Shown here: piece by piece, positions 31,020-40,952 of the stretch
How positions within the stretch are numbered: the first letter of the stretch is position 1
Layout: every line of letters begins with the position of its first letter
Source: Methylophilus sp. 5
Lineage (GTDB): Bacteria; Pseudomonadota; Gammaproteobacteria; Burkholderiales; Methylophilaceae
Direction: 5' to 3'
Length of the DNA: 64,000 nt
Assembly (NCBI RefSeq): GCF_000515275.1
Contig: NZ_KI911560.1
Span: forward strand, 1 to 64,000
Made by a program: the position numbers and the translations under genes
Notes under the pieces: generated by a model
Seen by the model: only the letters and a program-made list of their open reading frames with translations
The model's database searches: none
What the model was told of the DNA's origin: nothing

Positions 31020-31690
31020 CAGTGTTTTTTCGCCTTGTTGGCGAGTTACTTTTTTTGCTTGCCCCAAAAAAGTAACCAAAAAGAGGGCACCCAGCCATCA
31101 CGGCCTGCGGCTCTCTTGCGTTGCTCAACAAAATAAGCCGGTCACGAAACTCGCCCTAGCAGCTTGCAAACTACGCAAGCTGCCGCGGAGCTCAGACAGT
31201 CGCTCCCTCTACTCTTATTTTGTCTCCGCTACTCAGCGTGATGGGATGGGATTATTCTCATTTAAGTAGCAGTGTGGAAGTTGGAACGGTTAAAAAAGAA
31301 ATTCTTTGTCTTCAATTCACGAATAGTTGCGCTCACCTGGTGTTTGGGGTCCCCATCTGCCGCGCCGAGCAACGCAGGATTGGCGGGAGCTTTCGGCCAT
31401 CGGCTGTCCGAATCCCGCAGTAGCTCACGCTTTGTGTGAGCTGCCAGGTTGAGTTTCGATGGACGCCCGACAAGCCGAGTAGCACAGGAAACAAGCGGAA
31501 GCTGGGGTGCATTTCTTTTGGTTACTTGTTCTTTGGGCAAGCAAAGAAAAGTAACTCGCTGTAAAAGCGAAAAGAAACCTTCCAAACATCCTCAAACGCG
31601 TGGGCATCAATGCCCGCCCCACGACTTTCTTAAGGGCAAGCATAAGAAGATCGCCTAAAAGGCGAAAAGCAACGTTACATCAAAGCTAAA
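31020..31690. repeat. Large inverted-repeat element, copy B
   Basis: This is the second copy of the element at 25748-26400, in the 919-bp gap between mutS and suhB. The left arm (about 31025-31260) and right arm (about 31340-31577) are imperfect reverse complements. The first ~85 bp of the left arm and the block GGGGTCCCCATCTG...CTTTGGGCAAGCAAAG are almost identical to copy A. Homology continues through a small hairpin, GTGGGCATCAATGCCCGCC. No protein-coding gene is supported inside. Confidence 0.8.
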
Positions 31691-31735
31691 CACCCAAAAA
31701 AATACCCTTCTAACCCCATCAACCACAAAAAAACA

Positions 31736-31759
31736 AACCCGGACATTTCTGTCCGGGTT
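31736..31759 (-). terminator. Intrinsic terminator after suhB
   Basis: The stem AACCCGGAC/GTCCGGGTT with a 6-nt loop is followed on the minus strand by GTTTGTTTTTTT. It is 26 bp past the suhB stop. Confidence 0.85.
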
Positions 31760-31784
31760 CATCATGTAATACAAGAGCAAAGAC

Positions 31785-32600
31785 TTATGACTCAAGTGTC
31801 GGTGTCTTAATCCGCTCAGTTAAATGCGGTGCAATCACTTGCAGCATTTGTCCGAATACTTTTGGGTTCGCCGCCACAATATTACCCGTACGCAACCAGC
31901 TTTCGTTGCCTTCAAAGTCGCCGACAATACCGCCAGCCTCTTGTACCAACAAGGCGCCCGCTGCGATATCCCATGGTGAAAGATTGATTTCAAAGAAACC
32001 ATCGGCAAAGCCAGCAGCCACATAGGCTAAATCAAGCGCAGCGGAGCCCGGGCGACGCAAACCTGAGGTTTTTTTCGCCATGTCGCGGAAAATATTGATA
32101 TAGGTGTCGAGGTAGCTAAAATCTTTAAACGGGAAACCGGTAGAAATCAGGCTCTCTTGCAATTTGGTGCGCTGGGTAACACGAATACGACGGTTATTTA
32201 AAAACGCGCCGCTGCCTCTGCTGGCGGTAAACAAGTCGTTACGCACCGGGTCGTAGATTACCGCCTGGGTCAACACGCCTTTTTCTTGCAGAGCGATTGA
32301 AATACAGTAGGCCGGGAAGCCGTGCAAAAAGTTGGTGGTGCCATCGAGCGGGTCAATAATCCAGATACTGTCTGACTCAGTATTGGATTTACCGCTTTCT
32401 TCACCATAAAAACCATGCTTGGGGTAGGCATCTTTCAGGATATTAATAATGGCTTGCTCGGCGCCACGGTCAACTTCACTGACAAAGTCGTTGGTGTCTT
32501 TTTGCTCAATTTTTAAAGCGCCAATATCGAGTGCAGCACGGTTGATGATTTTGCCCGCTTCACGCGCGGCTTTGATGGCAACATTTAAGGTAGGATGCAT
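31785..32600 (-). CDS. suhB: Inositol-1-monophosphatase family protein (SuhB)
   Basis: The protein has 271 residues. Metal-binding motifs of the family are FYGEESG, WIIDPLDGTTNFLHG (Asp-Pro-Leu-Asp-Gly) and SPWDIAAGALLVQEAGG. In E. coli SuhB also joins the rRNA antitermination complex; whether that holds here is not visible. It is divergent from trmJ, the same neighbourhood (suhB/trmJ/iscR) as in E. coli, which supports orthology. Confidence 0.93.
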   Translation of the reverse strand: MHPTLNVAIKAAREAGKIINRAALDIGALKIEQKDTNDFVSEVDRGAEQAIINILKDAYPKHGFYGEESGKSNTESDSIWIIDPLDGTTNFLHGFPAYCISIALQEKGVLTQAVIYDPVRNDLFTASRGSGAFLNNRRIRVTQRTKLQESLISTGFPFKDFSYLDTYINIFRDMAKKTSGLRRPGSAALDLAYVAAGFADGFFEINLSPWDIAAGALLVQEAGGIVGDFEGNESWLRTGNIVAANPKVFGQMLQVIAPHLTERIKTPTLES

Positions 32601-32700
32601 GCTGTGTAATCGAGGTTCAACTGATAAAATAGCATTTTAACGTTTTATCAGGCGTTCACAAAATGAATTACTTTTTTTGTGACACGCGATCAGCCATCTT

Positions 32701-33438
32701 ATGACCACACTCTTCAATAATATCCGCGTTGTCCTCTGCCAAACCAGCCATCCTGGCAACATTGGATCCACCGCGCGCGCCATGAAAACCATGGGGTTGA
32801 GCCGCCTGTACCTGGTCCGCCCCAAACACTTTCCAGACGCTGAAGCGAACTCGCTGGCGGTCAATGCCGCCGACTTGCTGGAGACAGCAGTGGTCACAGA
32901 CACACTAGAAGAAGCGCTGGCGGATTGCCAGTTTGTGATTGGTGTCACAGGCAAAGAGCGTTCACTGTCACAACAAGTGATGACGGTGCGTGAAGCAGCC
33001 CAGGAAGTAAAGTCCGTCGCCAGCCATAGTGAGGTCGCGCTGGTATTTGGCACCGAAATGAGCGGTTTAAACAATGCCGAGGCTGATCGCTGCCATGTAC
33101 TGGCGACGATTCCGGCCAACCCGGAATATACGTCGCTGAACCTGGCGCAAGCGGTGCAAATCATGAGTTACGAAACCCGCATGGCAATCACGACCGGCGA
33201 GCTGCACTATCAGGAAAAACCGGTAGACCTGGCAACACAAGAAGACCTGGAGCGTTTTTATGAACATATGCGCGAGGTGCTGGAAGAGATTGGCTATATC
33301 AATCCACGTGCGCCAAAAAAACTGTTCGAACGTCTGCGCCGCCTGTATGGCCGTACCCGCCTAGAAAAAGAAGAAGTGAATTTGCTGCGCGGCATTTTGA
33401 CGCTGACCGTGAACCCTAAAAAACATAGCAAATACTAA
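32701..33438 (+). CDS. trmJ: tRNA (cytidine/uridine-2'-O-)-methyltransferase TrmJ
   Basis: This SpoU/TrmH-family SAM-dependent enzyme methylates the ribose of residue 32 in the tRNA anticodon loop. It has 245 residues. The trefoil-knot motifs are SHPGNIGSTARAMKTMGL, ALVFGTEMSGLNN and IPANPEYTSLNLAQAVQIM. The C-terminal helical extension (about 170-245) is typical of TrmJ. It lies upstream of cysE and iscR. Confidence 0.93.
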   Translation: MTTLFNNIRVVLCQTSHPGNIGSTARAMKTMGLSRLYLVRPKHFPDAEANSLAVNAADLLETAVVTDTLEEALADCQFVIGVTGKERSLSQQVMTVREAAQEVKSVASHSEVALVFGTEMSGLNNAEADRCHVLATIPANPEYTSLNLAQAVQIMSYETRMAITTGELHYQEKPVDLATQEDLERFYEHMREVLEEIGYINPRAPKKLFERLRRLYGRTRLEKEEVNLLRGILTLTVNPKKHSKY

Positions 33439-33456
33439 TCACACCACTGCCGGTTT

Positions 33457-33486
33457 TTAGACGCGCACGAAACTTAATGGCATAAT
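33457..33486 (+). promoter_or_regulatory. Likely cysE promoter giving a leaderless or near-leaderless mRNA
   Basis: A CATAAT -10 box at 33481-33486 is 6 bp from the cysE ATG at 33493. A weak TTAGAC -35 box lies 18 bp upstream. No ribosome site is present between them, so the mRNA probably begins at the start codon. Confidence 0.45.
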
Positions 33487-33492
33487 GCGCCC

Positions 33493-34227
33493 ATGTTTAA
33501 GCACCTCAAAGAAGATATTTCGATTGTGTTTGACCGCGACCCGGCGGCACGTACCCATTTTGAAATTCTGACCACCTACCCTGGTGTGCACGCCTTGATT
33601 TTGCATCGCTTTAGCCACTGGTTATGGAGTCATCGCCTGTATTGGCTGGGCCGCGCCCTCTCCCACTTTGGGCGCTGGATCACCGGCATAGAGATTCACC
33701 CAGGCGCGACTATTGGCCGCCGTGTGTTTATCGACCATGGCATGGGCGTCGTCGTCGGTGAAACCGCGGTTATTGGTGATGATTGCACGCTTTATCATGG
33801 CGTGACGTTAGGCGGCACCAGTTGGAACAAAGGTAAACGTCACCCGACACTCGAAGCTGGCGTGGTGATTGGCGCAGGTGCAAAAGTACTGGGCCCGATT
33901 ACGATTGGTAAAAATGCCAAAATCGGCTCCAATGCCGTGGTAGTGAAAGATGTCCCAGAAGGGGCTACCGCGGTCGGTATTCCCGCACGTATTTTAGAAG
34001 AAGAAAAAGCCAAGCAACGCCAGGATGCAGCACAAAAAATGGGCTTTAGTGCCTACGCCGTGGGCAACGATGAAAACGACCCCATGATCAAAGCGATCAA
34101 CAGCCTGCTAGATCACGCCCACAAACAAGAGGCCGAGATTGCCGAACTCAAAGTGCAACTAGCCAAACTCAGTGACACCGAAACAGACAACAATGTTGGC
34201 GAAGCCTTTGCCAAGAAACCCGACTAG
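33493..34227 (+). CDS. cysE: Serine O-acetyltransferase (EpsC/CysE)
   Basis: CysE makes O-acetylserine from serine and acetyl-CoA, the carbon skeleton for cysteine. It has 244 residues. The N-terminal helical domain includes [19 protein letters not shown] left-handed beta-helix of hexapeptide repeats follows ([50 protein letters not shown]). The C-terminal tail is variable and Lys/Glu-rich. It stands just upstream of the isc operon, coupling cysteine supply to Fe-S assembly. A second acetyltransferase lies at 61015. Confidence 0.95.
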   Translation: MFKHLKEDISIVFDRDPAARTHFEILTTYPGVHALILHRFSHWLWSHRLYWLGRALSHFGRWITGIEIHPGATIGRRVFIDHGMGVVVGETAVIGDDCTLYHGVTLGGTSWNKGKRHPTLEAGVVIGAGAKVLGPITIGKNAKIGSNAVVVKDVPEGATAVGIPARILEEEKAKQRQDAAQKMGFSAYAVGNDENDPMIKAINSLLDHAHKQEAEIAELKVQLAKLSDTETDNNVGEAFAKKPD

Positions 34228-34301
34228 CCACCAACCCGCCATACTGGCCTGTATTTGTTAATCTCAGGCAGCCCAATCAAGCCCTGAACTTTTCGGCCAT
34301 A

Positions 34302-34326
34302 ATAATTGACTAAAACAGTAGGTTAT
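34302..34326 (+). promoter_or_regulatory. Type 1 IscR-binding site
   Basis: The 25-bp sequence starting ATAATTGACTAAAACAGTAG and ending GTTAT fits the E. coli type 1 IscR consensus (ATASYYGACTRWWWYAGTCRRSTAT) at about 22 of 25 positions. It overlaps the -35 box and spacer of the iscR promoter, as expected for autorepression by holo-IscR. Confidence 0.8.
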
Positions 34327-34334
34327 TATACAAT
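34306..34334 (+). promoter_or_regulatory. iscR-isc operon promoter
   Basis: TTGACT (34306-34311), a 17-bp spacer and TACAAT (34329-34334) form a near-consensus sigma-70 promoter 29 bp upstream of the iscR ATG, covered by the IscR site. Confidence 0.8.
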
Positions 34335-34363
34335 TCACCTCTGTTTTAAAAGGTCATCTCAAG

Positions 34364-34834
34364 ATGCGATTAACCACCAAAGGACGTTTTGCTGTCACCG
34401 CGATGCTGGACATCGCGCTCTACGAAGCAGACAAGCCCGTGACATTGGCGGGCATTAGCGAGCGCCAAAGCATTTCGCTGTCTTATCTTGAACAGTTATT
34501 TAGCCGCCTGCGTAAGCAAGGCCTGGTTTCCAGCGTACGCGGCCCAGGTGGCGGCTACCGCATTGCCAAAGCGCACAATGAGATTTCGGTCTCTGACATT
34601 ATTACCGCCGTGGACGAGCAAATTGATGCCACCCAATGCGGTGGCAACGAAAACTGCCACGACGAAGGCCGTTGCATGACGCATGAACTGTGGGCTTCAT
34701 TAAATAGCAAAATTCTTGACTATTTATCCGGCGTCAGCCTGGCAGACATGGTTGAAATGCAACGCAAAAAAGGCGCGGGCACCGTGGTCTTCTCTCCAAG
34801 AAAATGTGGTTCTGAAGCAACCATTGCCGCCTAA
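34364..34834 (+). CDS. iscR: Fe-S cluster regulator IscR
   Basis: This Rrf2-family repressor senses the [2Fe-2S] status and controls isc genes. It has 156 residues: an N-terminal winged helix ([41 protein letters not shown]) and three cluster-ligating Cys plus a His in [19 protein letters not shown]. Both the Cys pattern and the operator in its own promoter support true IscR rather than another Rrf2 protein. The cysteine desulfurase gene follows after 10 bp. Confidence 0.96.
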   Translation: MRLTTKGRFAVTAMLDIALYEADKPVTLAGISERQSISLSYLEQLFSRLRKQGLVSSVRGPGGGYRIAKAHNEISVSDIITAVDEQIDATQCGGNENCHDEGRCMTHELWASLNSKILDYLSGVSLADMVEMQRKKGAGTVVFSPRKCGSEATIAA

Positions 34835-34844
34835 ATATTTGGCC

Positions 34845-35996
34845 ATGACAGAAAAAACTGTTTTTTTTGATCATAACAGCACCACCGCCTTAAAACCGCA
34901 GGTGCTGGAAGCAATGTTGCCCTGGTTGAGCCAGTCGACTGGCAACCCGACCAGCCGCCATGTGTATGGCCGCAACGCGCGCGACGCAATGGAATTAGCC
35001 AGAAAGCACATTGCTGAATGTGTGGGTGTACAGGCATCACAAGTGATTTTGACCTCTGGCGGCACCGAAGCGAACAACTTTGCCGTCAAAGGGATTAGCG
35101 CCAACTTAAGCCCGTCACAACTATTGATGAGTGCAATTGAGCACCCATGTGTGACACGCCCGGCACAGTCTTTAGCCTGGCATGATTGGCAAGTGGCTCA
35201 AATTGGCGTTAATGCACACGGGGTGATAAACCTGGCACAAGCCGAGCAAGCACTAAAAGTACGTACCGGATTGGTTTCTGCCATGCTGGCAAACAACGAA
35301 ACTGGCGCAATACAGCCGGTAGCTGAGTTAGCCAAGCTGGCAAAAGCACATGGCGCGCTATTGCATACCGATGCGGTGCAGGCCTTTGGCAAAATTACCG
35401 TCGATATGCGCGCGCTGGGTGTGCAGGCAATGACAATTTCCAGCCATAAAATTGGCGGCCCGATAGGCGTCGGCGCATTAATTGTAGACAAGCGTGTGGA
35501 TATTGCGCCACTGTTGCATGGTGGTGGTCAGGAACGTGGCTTGCGCAGCGGCACTGAAAATGTGGCAGGCATCATTGGCTTTGCCCAGGCTTGCCAATTG
35601 GCCATGCAATCAATGGCTAGCCGTCACACAGCCGTTCAACAGCTGCGTGATCAGCTAGAAAGCGGTTTAAACACACTGGGCGCTGTGGTTTTTGCGCAGC
35701 AGGCTGAACGCTTGCCTAATACCAGTTTTTTTGCCATGCCTAACATTGAGGGCGAGACACTGGTCACAGCGTTGGACAAAGCTGGATTCGCTGTCGCCAG
35801 CGGCTCCGCCTGCTCCAGCGATAGCACCGAGCCGAGCCATGTGTTGCTGGCGATGGGTATTAGCCCCGACTTAGCGCGTGGCGCCTTGCGCGTGAGCTTG
35901 AGCGATAGTAATAGCAGTGAAGAAATCACCGCATTTTTAGCAGCGTTGCAGCAACAAGTGCAACGTCTGAAAGGATTAAGTGCCGTTGCGGCATAA
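34845..35996 (+). CDS. Second NifS/IscS-like cysteine desulfurase
   Basis: The ATG at 34845, 10 bp after iscR, gives 383 residues (MTEKTVFFDHNSTTALKPQ); a longer reading overlapping iscR is not supported. This class V aminotransferase fold has the PLP lysine in ISSHKIGGPIGVGAL, and the sulfur-carrying Cys loop is GSACSSDSTEPSHVL. It is clearly different from the canonical iscS immediately downstream, including shorter length and a distinct N-terminus. A desulfurase pair between iscR and iscU is unusual compared with E. coli. Its specific role (a specialised persulfide donor, for instance) cannot be told from sequence. Confidence 0.92.
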   Translation: MTEKTVFFDHNSTTALKPQVLEAMLPWLSQSTGNPTSRHVYGRNARDAMELARKHIAECVGVQASQVILTSGGTEANNFAVKGISANLSPSQLLMSAIEHPCVTRPAQSLAWHDWQVAQIGVNAHGVINLAQAEQALKVRTGLVSAMLANNETGAIQPVAELAKLAKAHGALLHTDAVQAFGKITVDMRALGVQAMTISSHKIGGPIGVGALIVDKRVDIAPLLHGGGQERGLRSGTENVAGIIGFAQACQLAMQSMASRHTAVQQLRDQLESGLNTLGAVVFAQQAERLPNTSFFAMPNIEGETLVTALDKAGFAVASGSACSSDSTEPSHVLLAMGISPDLARGALRVSLSDSNSSEEITAFLAALQQQVQRLKGLSAVAA

Positions 35997-36021
35997 GACT
36001 TTAATTGAAAGAGCATGAGAC

Positions 36022-37239
36022 ATGTCTGATAGAAAGCCGATTTACCTGGATTACTCTGCGACCACACCGGTAGACCCGCGCGTGGCGCAAAAAATGATTC
36101 CTTACCTGACCGAAGACTTTGGCAACCCGGCGTCGCGTAGCCACCCGTATGGCTGGACCGCTGAACACGCGGTAGAAAACGCGCGCGAAGAAGTCGCCAA
36201 GCTGGTCAATGCTGACCCTCGCGAAATCGTGTGGACATCCGGCGCGACCGAGTCTAACAACCTGGCGATTAAAGGCGCGGCGCACTTTTATGCCGCCAGC
36301 AAAGGCAAGCATATCATCACGGCGGCCACCGAGCACAAAGCCGTGCTAGACACGGTGCGTGAGCTGGAGCGTGAAGGCTACGAAGCCACTTATTTGCAAC
36401 CAGAGCCTGACGGTCTGATTAATCTCGACAAGTTCAAGGCGGCCATTCGCCCGGACACCGTGCTGGCCTCTATTATGCTGGTCAATAACGAAATCGGCGT
36501 GATTCAGGATATTGAAGCCTTAGGCAACGTTTGCCGTGCTAACAATATTATTTTTCACGTGGATGCAGCACAAGCCACCGGCAAAGTGGCGATTGACCTC
36601 GAGCAGCTACCGGTAGATTTAATGAGCTTTTCTGCCCATAAAACTTACGGCCCTAAAGGCGTGGGGGCATTATATGTGCGCCGTAAACCACGTATCCGTA
36701 TCGAAGCGCAAATGCACGGCGGCGGTCACGAGCGCGGCATGCGCTCTGGCACCCTGGCCACACACCAGATTGCAGGCATGGGTGAGGCTTTCCGCATCGC
36801 GCATGAAGAAATGGCCAGCGAAAACGAGCGCATCCGCGTACTGCGTGACCGCTTGCTAAACGGCTTACTGCAAATTGAAGAAACCTATGTCAATGGTGAC
36901 CTCGATCACCGTGTGCCGCACAACCTCAACGTCAGCTTTAACTACGTTGAAGGTGAATCCCTGATCATGGCGATTAAGGATATTGCTGTCTCCTCTGGTT
37001 CTGCGTGTACCTCTGCTAGCCTGGAGCCTAGCTATGTGCTGCGCGCACTGGGCCGCTCTGATGAACTGGCACATAGCTCAATTCGTTTCAGCATTGGCCG
37101 TTTCACAACAGAGGCCGATGTGGATTACACCATTGACTTATTGAAGAGCAAGATTGGAAAATTACGTGAACTGTCCCCATTATGGGAGATGTTCAAGGAT
37201 GGCGTAGATTTGTCCAAAGTAGAATGGGCGGAGCATTAA
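36022..37239 (+). CDS. iscS: Cysteine desulfurase IscS
   Basis: IscS removes sulfur from cysteine and passes it as persulfide to IscU and other acceptors. It has 405 residues, close to E. coli IscS. The N-terminus is [20 protein letters not shown], the PLP lysine lies in [19 protein letters not shown], and the active-site loop is [21 protein letters not shown]. The C-terminus [18 protein letters not shown] is typical of group I enzymes. A long hairpin element separates it from iscU. Confidence 0.97.
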   Translation: MSDRKPIYLDYSATTPVDPRVAQKMIPYLTEDFGNPASRSHPYGWTAEHAVENAREEVAKLVNADPREIVWTSGATESNNLAIKGAAHFYAASKGKHIITAATEHKAVLDTVRELEREGYEATYLQPEPDGLINLDKFKAAIRPDTVLASIMLVNNEIGVIQDIEALGNVCRANNIIFHVDAAQATGKVAIDLEQLPVDLMSFSAHKTYGPKGVGALYVRRKPRIRIEAQMHGGGHERGMRSGTLATHQIAGMGEAFRIAHEEMASENERIRVLRDRLLNGLLQIEETYVNGDLDHRVPHNLNVSFNYVEGESLIMAIKDIAVSSGSACTSASLEPSYVLRALGRSDELAHSSIRFSIGRFTTEADVDYTIDLLKSKIGKLRELSPLWEMFKDGVDLSKVEWAEH

Positions 37240-37340
37240 AAATTGATCTTTCATCGCCTGGCGGCGTTGTCGGACTGCTTGTTTAGATAAACTAAACGGC
37301 GCAATCCTTCGCCTTGCCAGACAATGAAATCTGCAATTTT
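37240..37340. repeat. ~100-nt imperfect inverted repeat between iscS and iscU
   Basis: The arms AAATTGATCTTTCAT..CTGGCGGCG and CGCCTTGCCAG..ATGAAAT..CAATTT are reverse complements with small bulges. The centre is the palindrome GTTTAGATAAACTAAAC. The element starts right after the iscS stop codon. A related element with a different palindromic centre lies at 57590-57693. It may be a REP-like dispersed repeat, an mRNA-processing or stabilising hairpin, or both. Confidence 0.65.
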
Positions 37341-37421
37341 TTTGAATTTAAGAAATATTTTTTTAGGATTAAAAAGCGGCACAACCCTGTTGGTCGCGAT
37401 TTAATTGATAGGAGCAACAAT

Positions 37422-37805
37422 ATGGCTTACTCAGATAAAGTATTAGATCACTACGAAAATCCACGTAACGTGGGTTCGCTGGACAAAAGCGACCCTAACG
37501 TAGGCACCGGCATGGTTGGCGCGCCTGCATGTGGTGACGTAATGAAATTGCAAATCAAGGTGAACGATGCTGGCGTGATTGAAGATGCCAAATTTAAAAC
37601 CTATGGCTGCGGCTCTGCCATTGCGTCGAGCTCACTGGTCACGGAGTGGCTAAAAGGCAAAACGCTGGACCAGGCGCAAGAAATCAAGAACTCGGCGATT
37701 GCTGAAGAGCTGGCGTTGCCGCCGGTCAAAATCCACTGCTCAGTGTTGGCTGAAGATGCGATTAAATCTGCGATTGCTGACTTAAAGTCTAAACAAGGTC
37801 ACTAA
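37422..37805 (+). CDS. iscU: Fe-S cluster assembly scaffold IscU
   Basis: The ATG at 37422 after ATAGGAGCAACAAT gives 127 residues, the normal IscU size; upstream in-frame codons are discounted. Cluster ligands are visible as [24 protein letters not shown] and HCSVLAEDA, with the HscA recognition motif LPPVK just before the third Cys. It receives sulfur from IscS and builds [2Fe-2S] clusters. iscA follows 2 bp later. Confidence 0.97.
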   Translation: MAYSDKVLDHYENPRNVGSLDKSDPNVGTGMVGAPACGDVMKLQIKVNDAGVIEDAKFKTYGCGSAIASSSLVTEWLKGKTLDQAQEIKNSAIAEELALPPVKIHCSVLAEDAIKSAIADLKSKQGH

Positions 37806-37807
37806 AT

Positions 37808-38131
37808 ATGGCGATTACCCTGACTGAAACAGCTGCTAACCGCGTGGAGAAGTTCTTGGCCAACCGTGGCAAAGGTCTCGGATTACGCCTGGGCGTAAAA
37901 ACAACCGGCTGTTCAGGCATGGCCTACACGCTGGAATTTGTGGATGAAATGCACGCAGAAGATATGGCGTTTGAAAGCCGTGGCATCAAGGTGATTGTTG
38001 ACCCGAAAAGCCTGGTTTACATTGACGGCACTGAGCTCGACTTTACCAAAGAAGGGTTGAACGAAGGCTTTAAGTTCAACAACCCTAACGTGAAGGACGA
38101 GTGCGGTTGCGGCGAGTCGTTTACCGTTTAA
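37808..38131 (+). CDS. iscA: A-type Fe-S carrier IscA
   Basis: The protein has 107 residues. The three conserved Cys of the family appear in [10 protein letters not shown] and CGCGESF. It acts as an Fe-S carrier, delivering [4Fe-4S] clusters to target proteins. It is placed 2 bp after iscU in the standard isc order. Confidence 0.96.
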   Translation: MAITLTETAANRVEKFLANRGKGLGLRLGVKTTGCSGMAYTLEFVDEMHAEDMAFESRGIKVIVDPKSLVYIDGTELDFTKEGLNEGFKFNNPNVKDECGCGESFTV

Positions 38132-38183
38132 CCTTGCCGCCATACACGCAGAGACACAAGCATGTCTCTGCGGCCAATAGACT

Positions 38184-38696
38184 ATGCAAAACTATTTCGC
38201 CCTCTTTCAGCTGCCGCAACAATTTGAGCTGGACGTGACCTTGCTGGATGCCCAGTACCGCAAATTGCAAGCTGAAGTGCACCCGGACAAATTTGTGAAT
38301 GCGTCGCCAGCTGAGCGCATGCAATCCATGCAAATGGCAACCTACGTCAACGAAGCTTACCAAGCGCTCAAGCAGCCTACATCCCGCGCCCGCTATTTGT
38401 TGCAACTACAAGGCATTGCCACCGATGAAGAAAATAACACGGCCATGCCGGGTGATTTTTTAATGGCGCAAATGGAGTGGCGTGAGGCCATGGATGACGC
38501 CAGGGTTGGCAAAGATATTGCCGCGCTAGATGCATTGTTAAAAGAAATGCGCGCACAAGCGAAAGCCTTGCAGCAGCAGGTGGCTAATGAAATTGTGGCT
38601 GCGCCAGTACAAGCAGCGCTGACGGTGCGCAAGTTGCGGTTTATTGATAAAGTAAGTGAAGATGTGAATCAACTGATCGCTCAGTTGGAAGAATAG
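38184..38696 (+). CDS. hscB: Co-chaperone HscB (J-domain)
   Basis: The protein has 170 residues: an N-terminal J domain (about 1-75) with the essential HPD motif in AEVHPDKF, and a C-terminal three-helix IscU-binding domain (about 90-170). It targets IscU to HscA and stimulates its ATPase. It lies 52 bp after iscA and 6 bp before hscA. Confidence 0.95.
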   Translation: MQNYFALFQLPQQFELDVTLLDAQYRKLQAEVHPDKFVNASPAERMQSMQMATYVNEAYQALKQPTSRARYLLQLQGIATDEENNTAMPGDFLMAQMEWREAMDDARVGKDIAALDALLKEMRAQAKALQQQVANEIVAAPVQAALTVRKLRFIDKVSEDVNQLIAQLEE

Positions 38697-38702
38697 AGTT
38701 TC

Positions 38703-40592
38703 ATGGCCTTATTACAGATTTCCGAACCTGGACATTCCCCCGCGCCGCATCAGCATAAACTGGCGGTCGGCATTGATTTGGGCACTACCAACTCGCTGGT
38801 TGCCACCGTGCGTAGCGGCATGAGCACTGTGTTGCATGACGAGCACGGCCACGCCCTGCTGCCTTCTGTGGTGCGTTATTTGCAAGAGGCCGTCATTGTC
38901 GGCCACGAAGCACAGGCCGCGCAAAGCTTAGACCCGGTGAATACCATCGTCTCGGTCAAACGTTTTATGGGCCGCGCCTTGCACGACATTACCGATAGAG
39001 CGCATATCCCCTATCATTTTGTCGAGAATGACAGTTCGCAAGGCATCCTCGAAATTAACACGCGGGCTGGCTTAAAAAGCCCGGTCGAGATTTCTGCCGA
39101 CATTTTAAAAACATTGAAAACACGTGCCGAAAAAGCGCTCGGTGGCGAACTCACTGGTGCCGTCATTACCGTGCCCGCTTACTTTGATGATGCCCAGCGC
39201 CAGGCAACCAAAGATGCTGCGCGGCTGGCAGGCTTGCATGTGTTGCGCCTGCTCAATGAGCCAACCGCAGCAGCCGTGGCCTATGGCCTGGATAACGCAG
39301 CCGAAGGCGTATATGTCATCTACGATCTGGGCGGCGGCACCTTTGATATTTCTATTTTGCGCCTGAGCAAAGGCGTGTTTGAGGTATTGGCCACCAATGG
39401 TGACTCAGCATTGGGTGGCGATGACTTTGACCACCGTATTTTTTGCTGGGTGCTTGATCAGGTGCGCAGCAAAACCGCTGACTTTAAGCCGCTTAGCGAA
39501 GAAGATACGCGCTTACTGCTGACCAAAGCACGCCAGGCCAAAGAGTGGCTGACAGACAACCATGAAGCGAATATCGTCTGCAAGCTAAGTAGCGGTGCCC
39601 TGGTAGATGAAACCCTGTCGGTGGCACAGTTTGTGACGCTGACCGAACATCTGGTGATTAAAACCTTAAGCCCGACACGTAAAGCCATGCGTGATGCTGG
39701 GTTAACCATCAATGAGATTAAAGGCGTGGTGCTGGTTGGCGGCGCCACGCGTATGCCGCATATCCGCCATGCCGTACAAGCCTTTTTTGAGCAAGAGCCA
39801 CTCACCAACCTCGACCCGGACAAAGTCGTGGCCCTGGGCGCTGCCATACAAGCCAATGTGCTGGCAGGCAACCGCAGTGATGATGAGTTACTGTTACTCG
39901 ACATCACGCCGCTGTCGCTGGGCCTGGAAACCATGGGTGGATTAGTTGAAAAAGTGATTCCGCGTAACTCAACGTTGCCGATTGCGCGCGCGCAAGACTT
40001 TACTACTTATAAAGACGGCCAAACAGCGATGGCGATTCATGTTGTGCAAGGCGAGCGCGAGCTGGTCAGTGACAATCGGTCGCTGGCGCGGTTTGAGCTG
40101 CGCGGTATCCCACCGATGGCGGCGGGTGCTGCACGTATTCGTGTCACCTTTCAAGTCGATGCCGACGGCCTGTTGTCTGTGAGTGCGCGCGAGCAAACCA
40201 ATGGCGTTGAGGCGAATATCACGGTGAAACCGTCTTACGGCTTGAACGAAGACCAGATCACCCACATGTTAAAAGACTCATTTGGCGCAGCCGAGAGCGA
40301 TAAAGCCGCGCGCATGCTGCGTGAAGCCGTCGTTGATGCGCAACGCCTGATTGAAGCGATTGAAGCCGCCCTCACTGAAGATGGTAACACACTGCTGAGT
40401 GCCGACGAACGTCAACAGATACACAGCCATATCGACGCCCTGCTGGCTTTATGCCAAGGCACAGATAGCCATGCGGTTAAACAAGCGAGTGAGGCACTCA
40501 ACCATGCCACAGAGGCCTTTGCCGCCAAACGCATGGATGCCTCGGTACAAAAGGCCCTCGCGGGCAAAAACCTGGATTCACTGGAACTCTAA
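38703..40592 (+). CDS. hscA: Fe-S chaperone HscA (Hsp70 family)
   Basis: This specialised Hsp70 releases the cluster from IscU. It has 629 residues. The nucleotide-binding domain shows [33 protein letters not shown] and [13 protein letters not shown]. The substrate-binding domain starts near [15 protein letters not shown]. It is shorter than DnaK and lacks the long acidic C-terminal tail, as HscA does. Confidence 0.96.
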   Translation: MALLQISEPGHSPAPHQHKLAVGIDLGTTNSLVATVRSGMSTVLHDEHGHALLPSVVRYLQEAVIVGHEAQAAQSLDPVNTIVSVKRFMGRALHDITDRAHIPYHFVENDSSQGILEINTRAGLKSPVEISADILKTLKTRAEKALGGELTGAVITVPAYFDDAQRQATKDAARLAGLHVLRLLNEPTAAAVAYGLDNAAEGVYVIYDLGGGTFDISILRLSKGVFEVLATNGDSALGGDDFDHRIFCWVLDQVRSKTADFKPLSEEDTRLLLTKARQAKEWLTDNHEANIVCKLSSGALVDETLSVAQFVTLTEHLVIKTLSPTRKAMRDAGLTINEIKGVVLVGGATRMPHIRHAVQAFFEQEPLTNLDPDKVVALGAAIQANVLAGNRSDDELLLLDITPLSLGLETMGGLVEKVIPRNSTLPIARAQDFTTYKDGQTAMAIHVVQGERELVSDNRSLARFELRGIPPMAAGAARIRVTFQVDADGLLSVSAREQTNGVEANITVKPSYGLNEDQITHMLKDSFGAAESDKAARMLREAVVDAQRLIEAIEAALTEDGNTLLSADERQQIHSHIDALLALCQGTDSHAVKQASEALNHATEAFAAKRMDASVQKALAGKNLDSLEL

Positions 40593-40593
40593 C

Positions 40594-40935
40594 ATGCCAA
40601 AAATTACTGTACTGCCCCATGCCGACATCTGCCCACAAGGGGCGGTGATTGAGGCCGAACCAGGCACCTCGATTTGTGATGCTTTGTTAAAACACGATAT
40701 TGATATTGATAATGCCTGCGGCGGTGTCTGTGCCTGTACCACTTGTCATGTGGTGATACGTGAGGGCTTTAAAAGCCTGAATGAAATTGAAGAAGATGAA
40801 GATGACATGCTGGATCGCGCCTGGGGCCTGACACCGCAGTCACGCCTGTCTTGCCAGGCGATTATGCAACAAACAGATGTGACGGTAGAGATTCCTAAAT
40901 ACAGTATTAACCTGGCTAAAGAAGGCCATCATTAA
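40594..40935 (+). CDS. fdx: [2Fe-2S] ferredoxin, isc type
   Basis: The ATG at 40594 is one base after the hscA stop and gives 113 residues. This adrenodoxin-type ferredoxin has cluster ligands in ACGGVCACTTCHV and a fourth Cys in RLSCQAIM, and the acidic patch NEIEEDEDDMLD used for partner docking. It supplies electrons for cluster assembly. It ends the isc operon; no iscX follows, only a terminator. Confidence 0.95.
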   Translation: MPKITVLPHADICPQGAVIEAEPGTSICDALLKHDIDIDNACGGVCACTTCHVVIREGFKSLNEIEEDEDDMLDRAWGLTPQSRLSCQAIMQQTDVTVEIPKYSINLAKEGHH

Positions 40936-40952
40936 TTGCCTTCAAGTTAAAT

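Noticed and set aside
31003..31658. Similar short open frames within the copy B repeat
   Set aside because: Same reason as for copy A; their translations resemble copy A frames only because the DNA is repeated.
25679..31784. CRISPR array in the repeat-rich region
   Set aside because: The repeats are two long inverted elements, not short direct repeats with regular spacers, and no cas genes are present.
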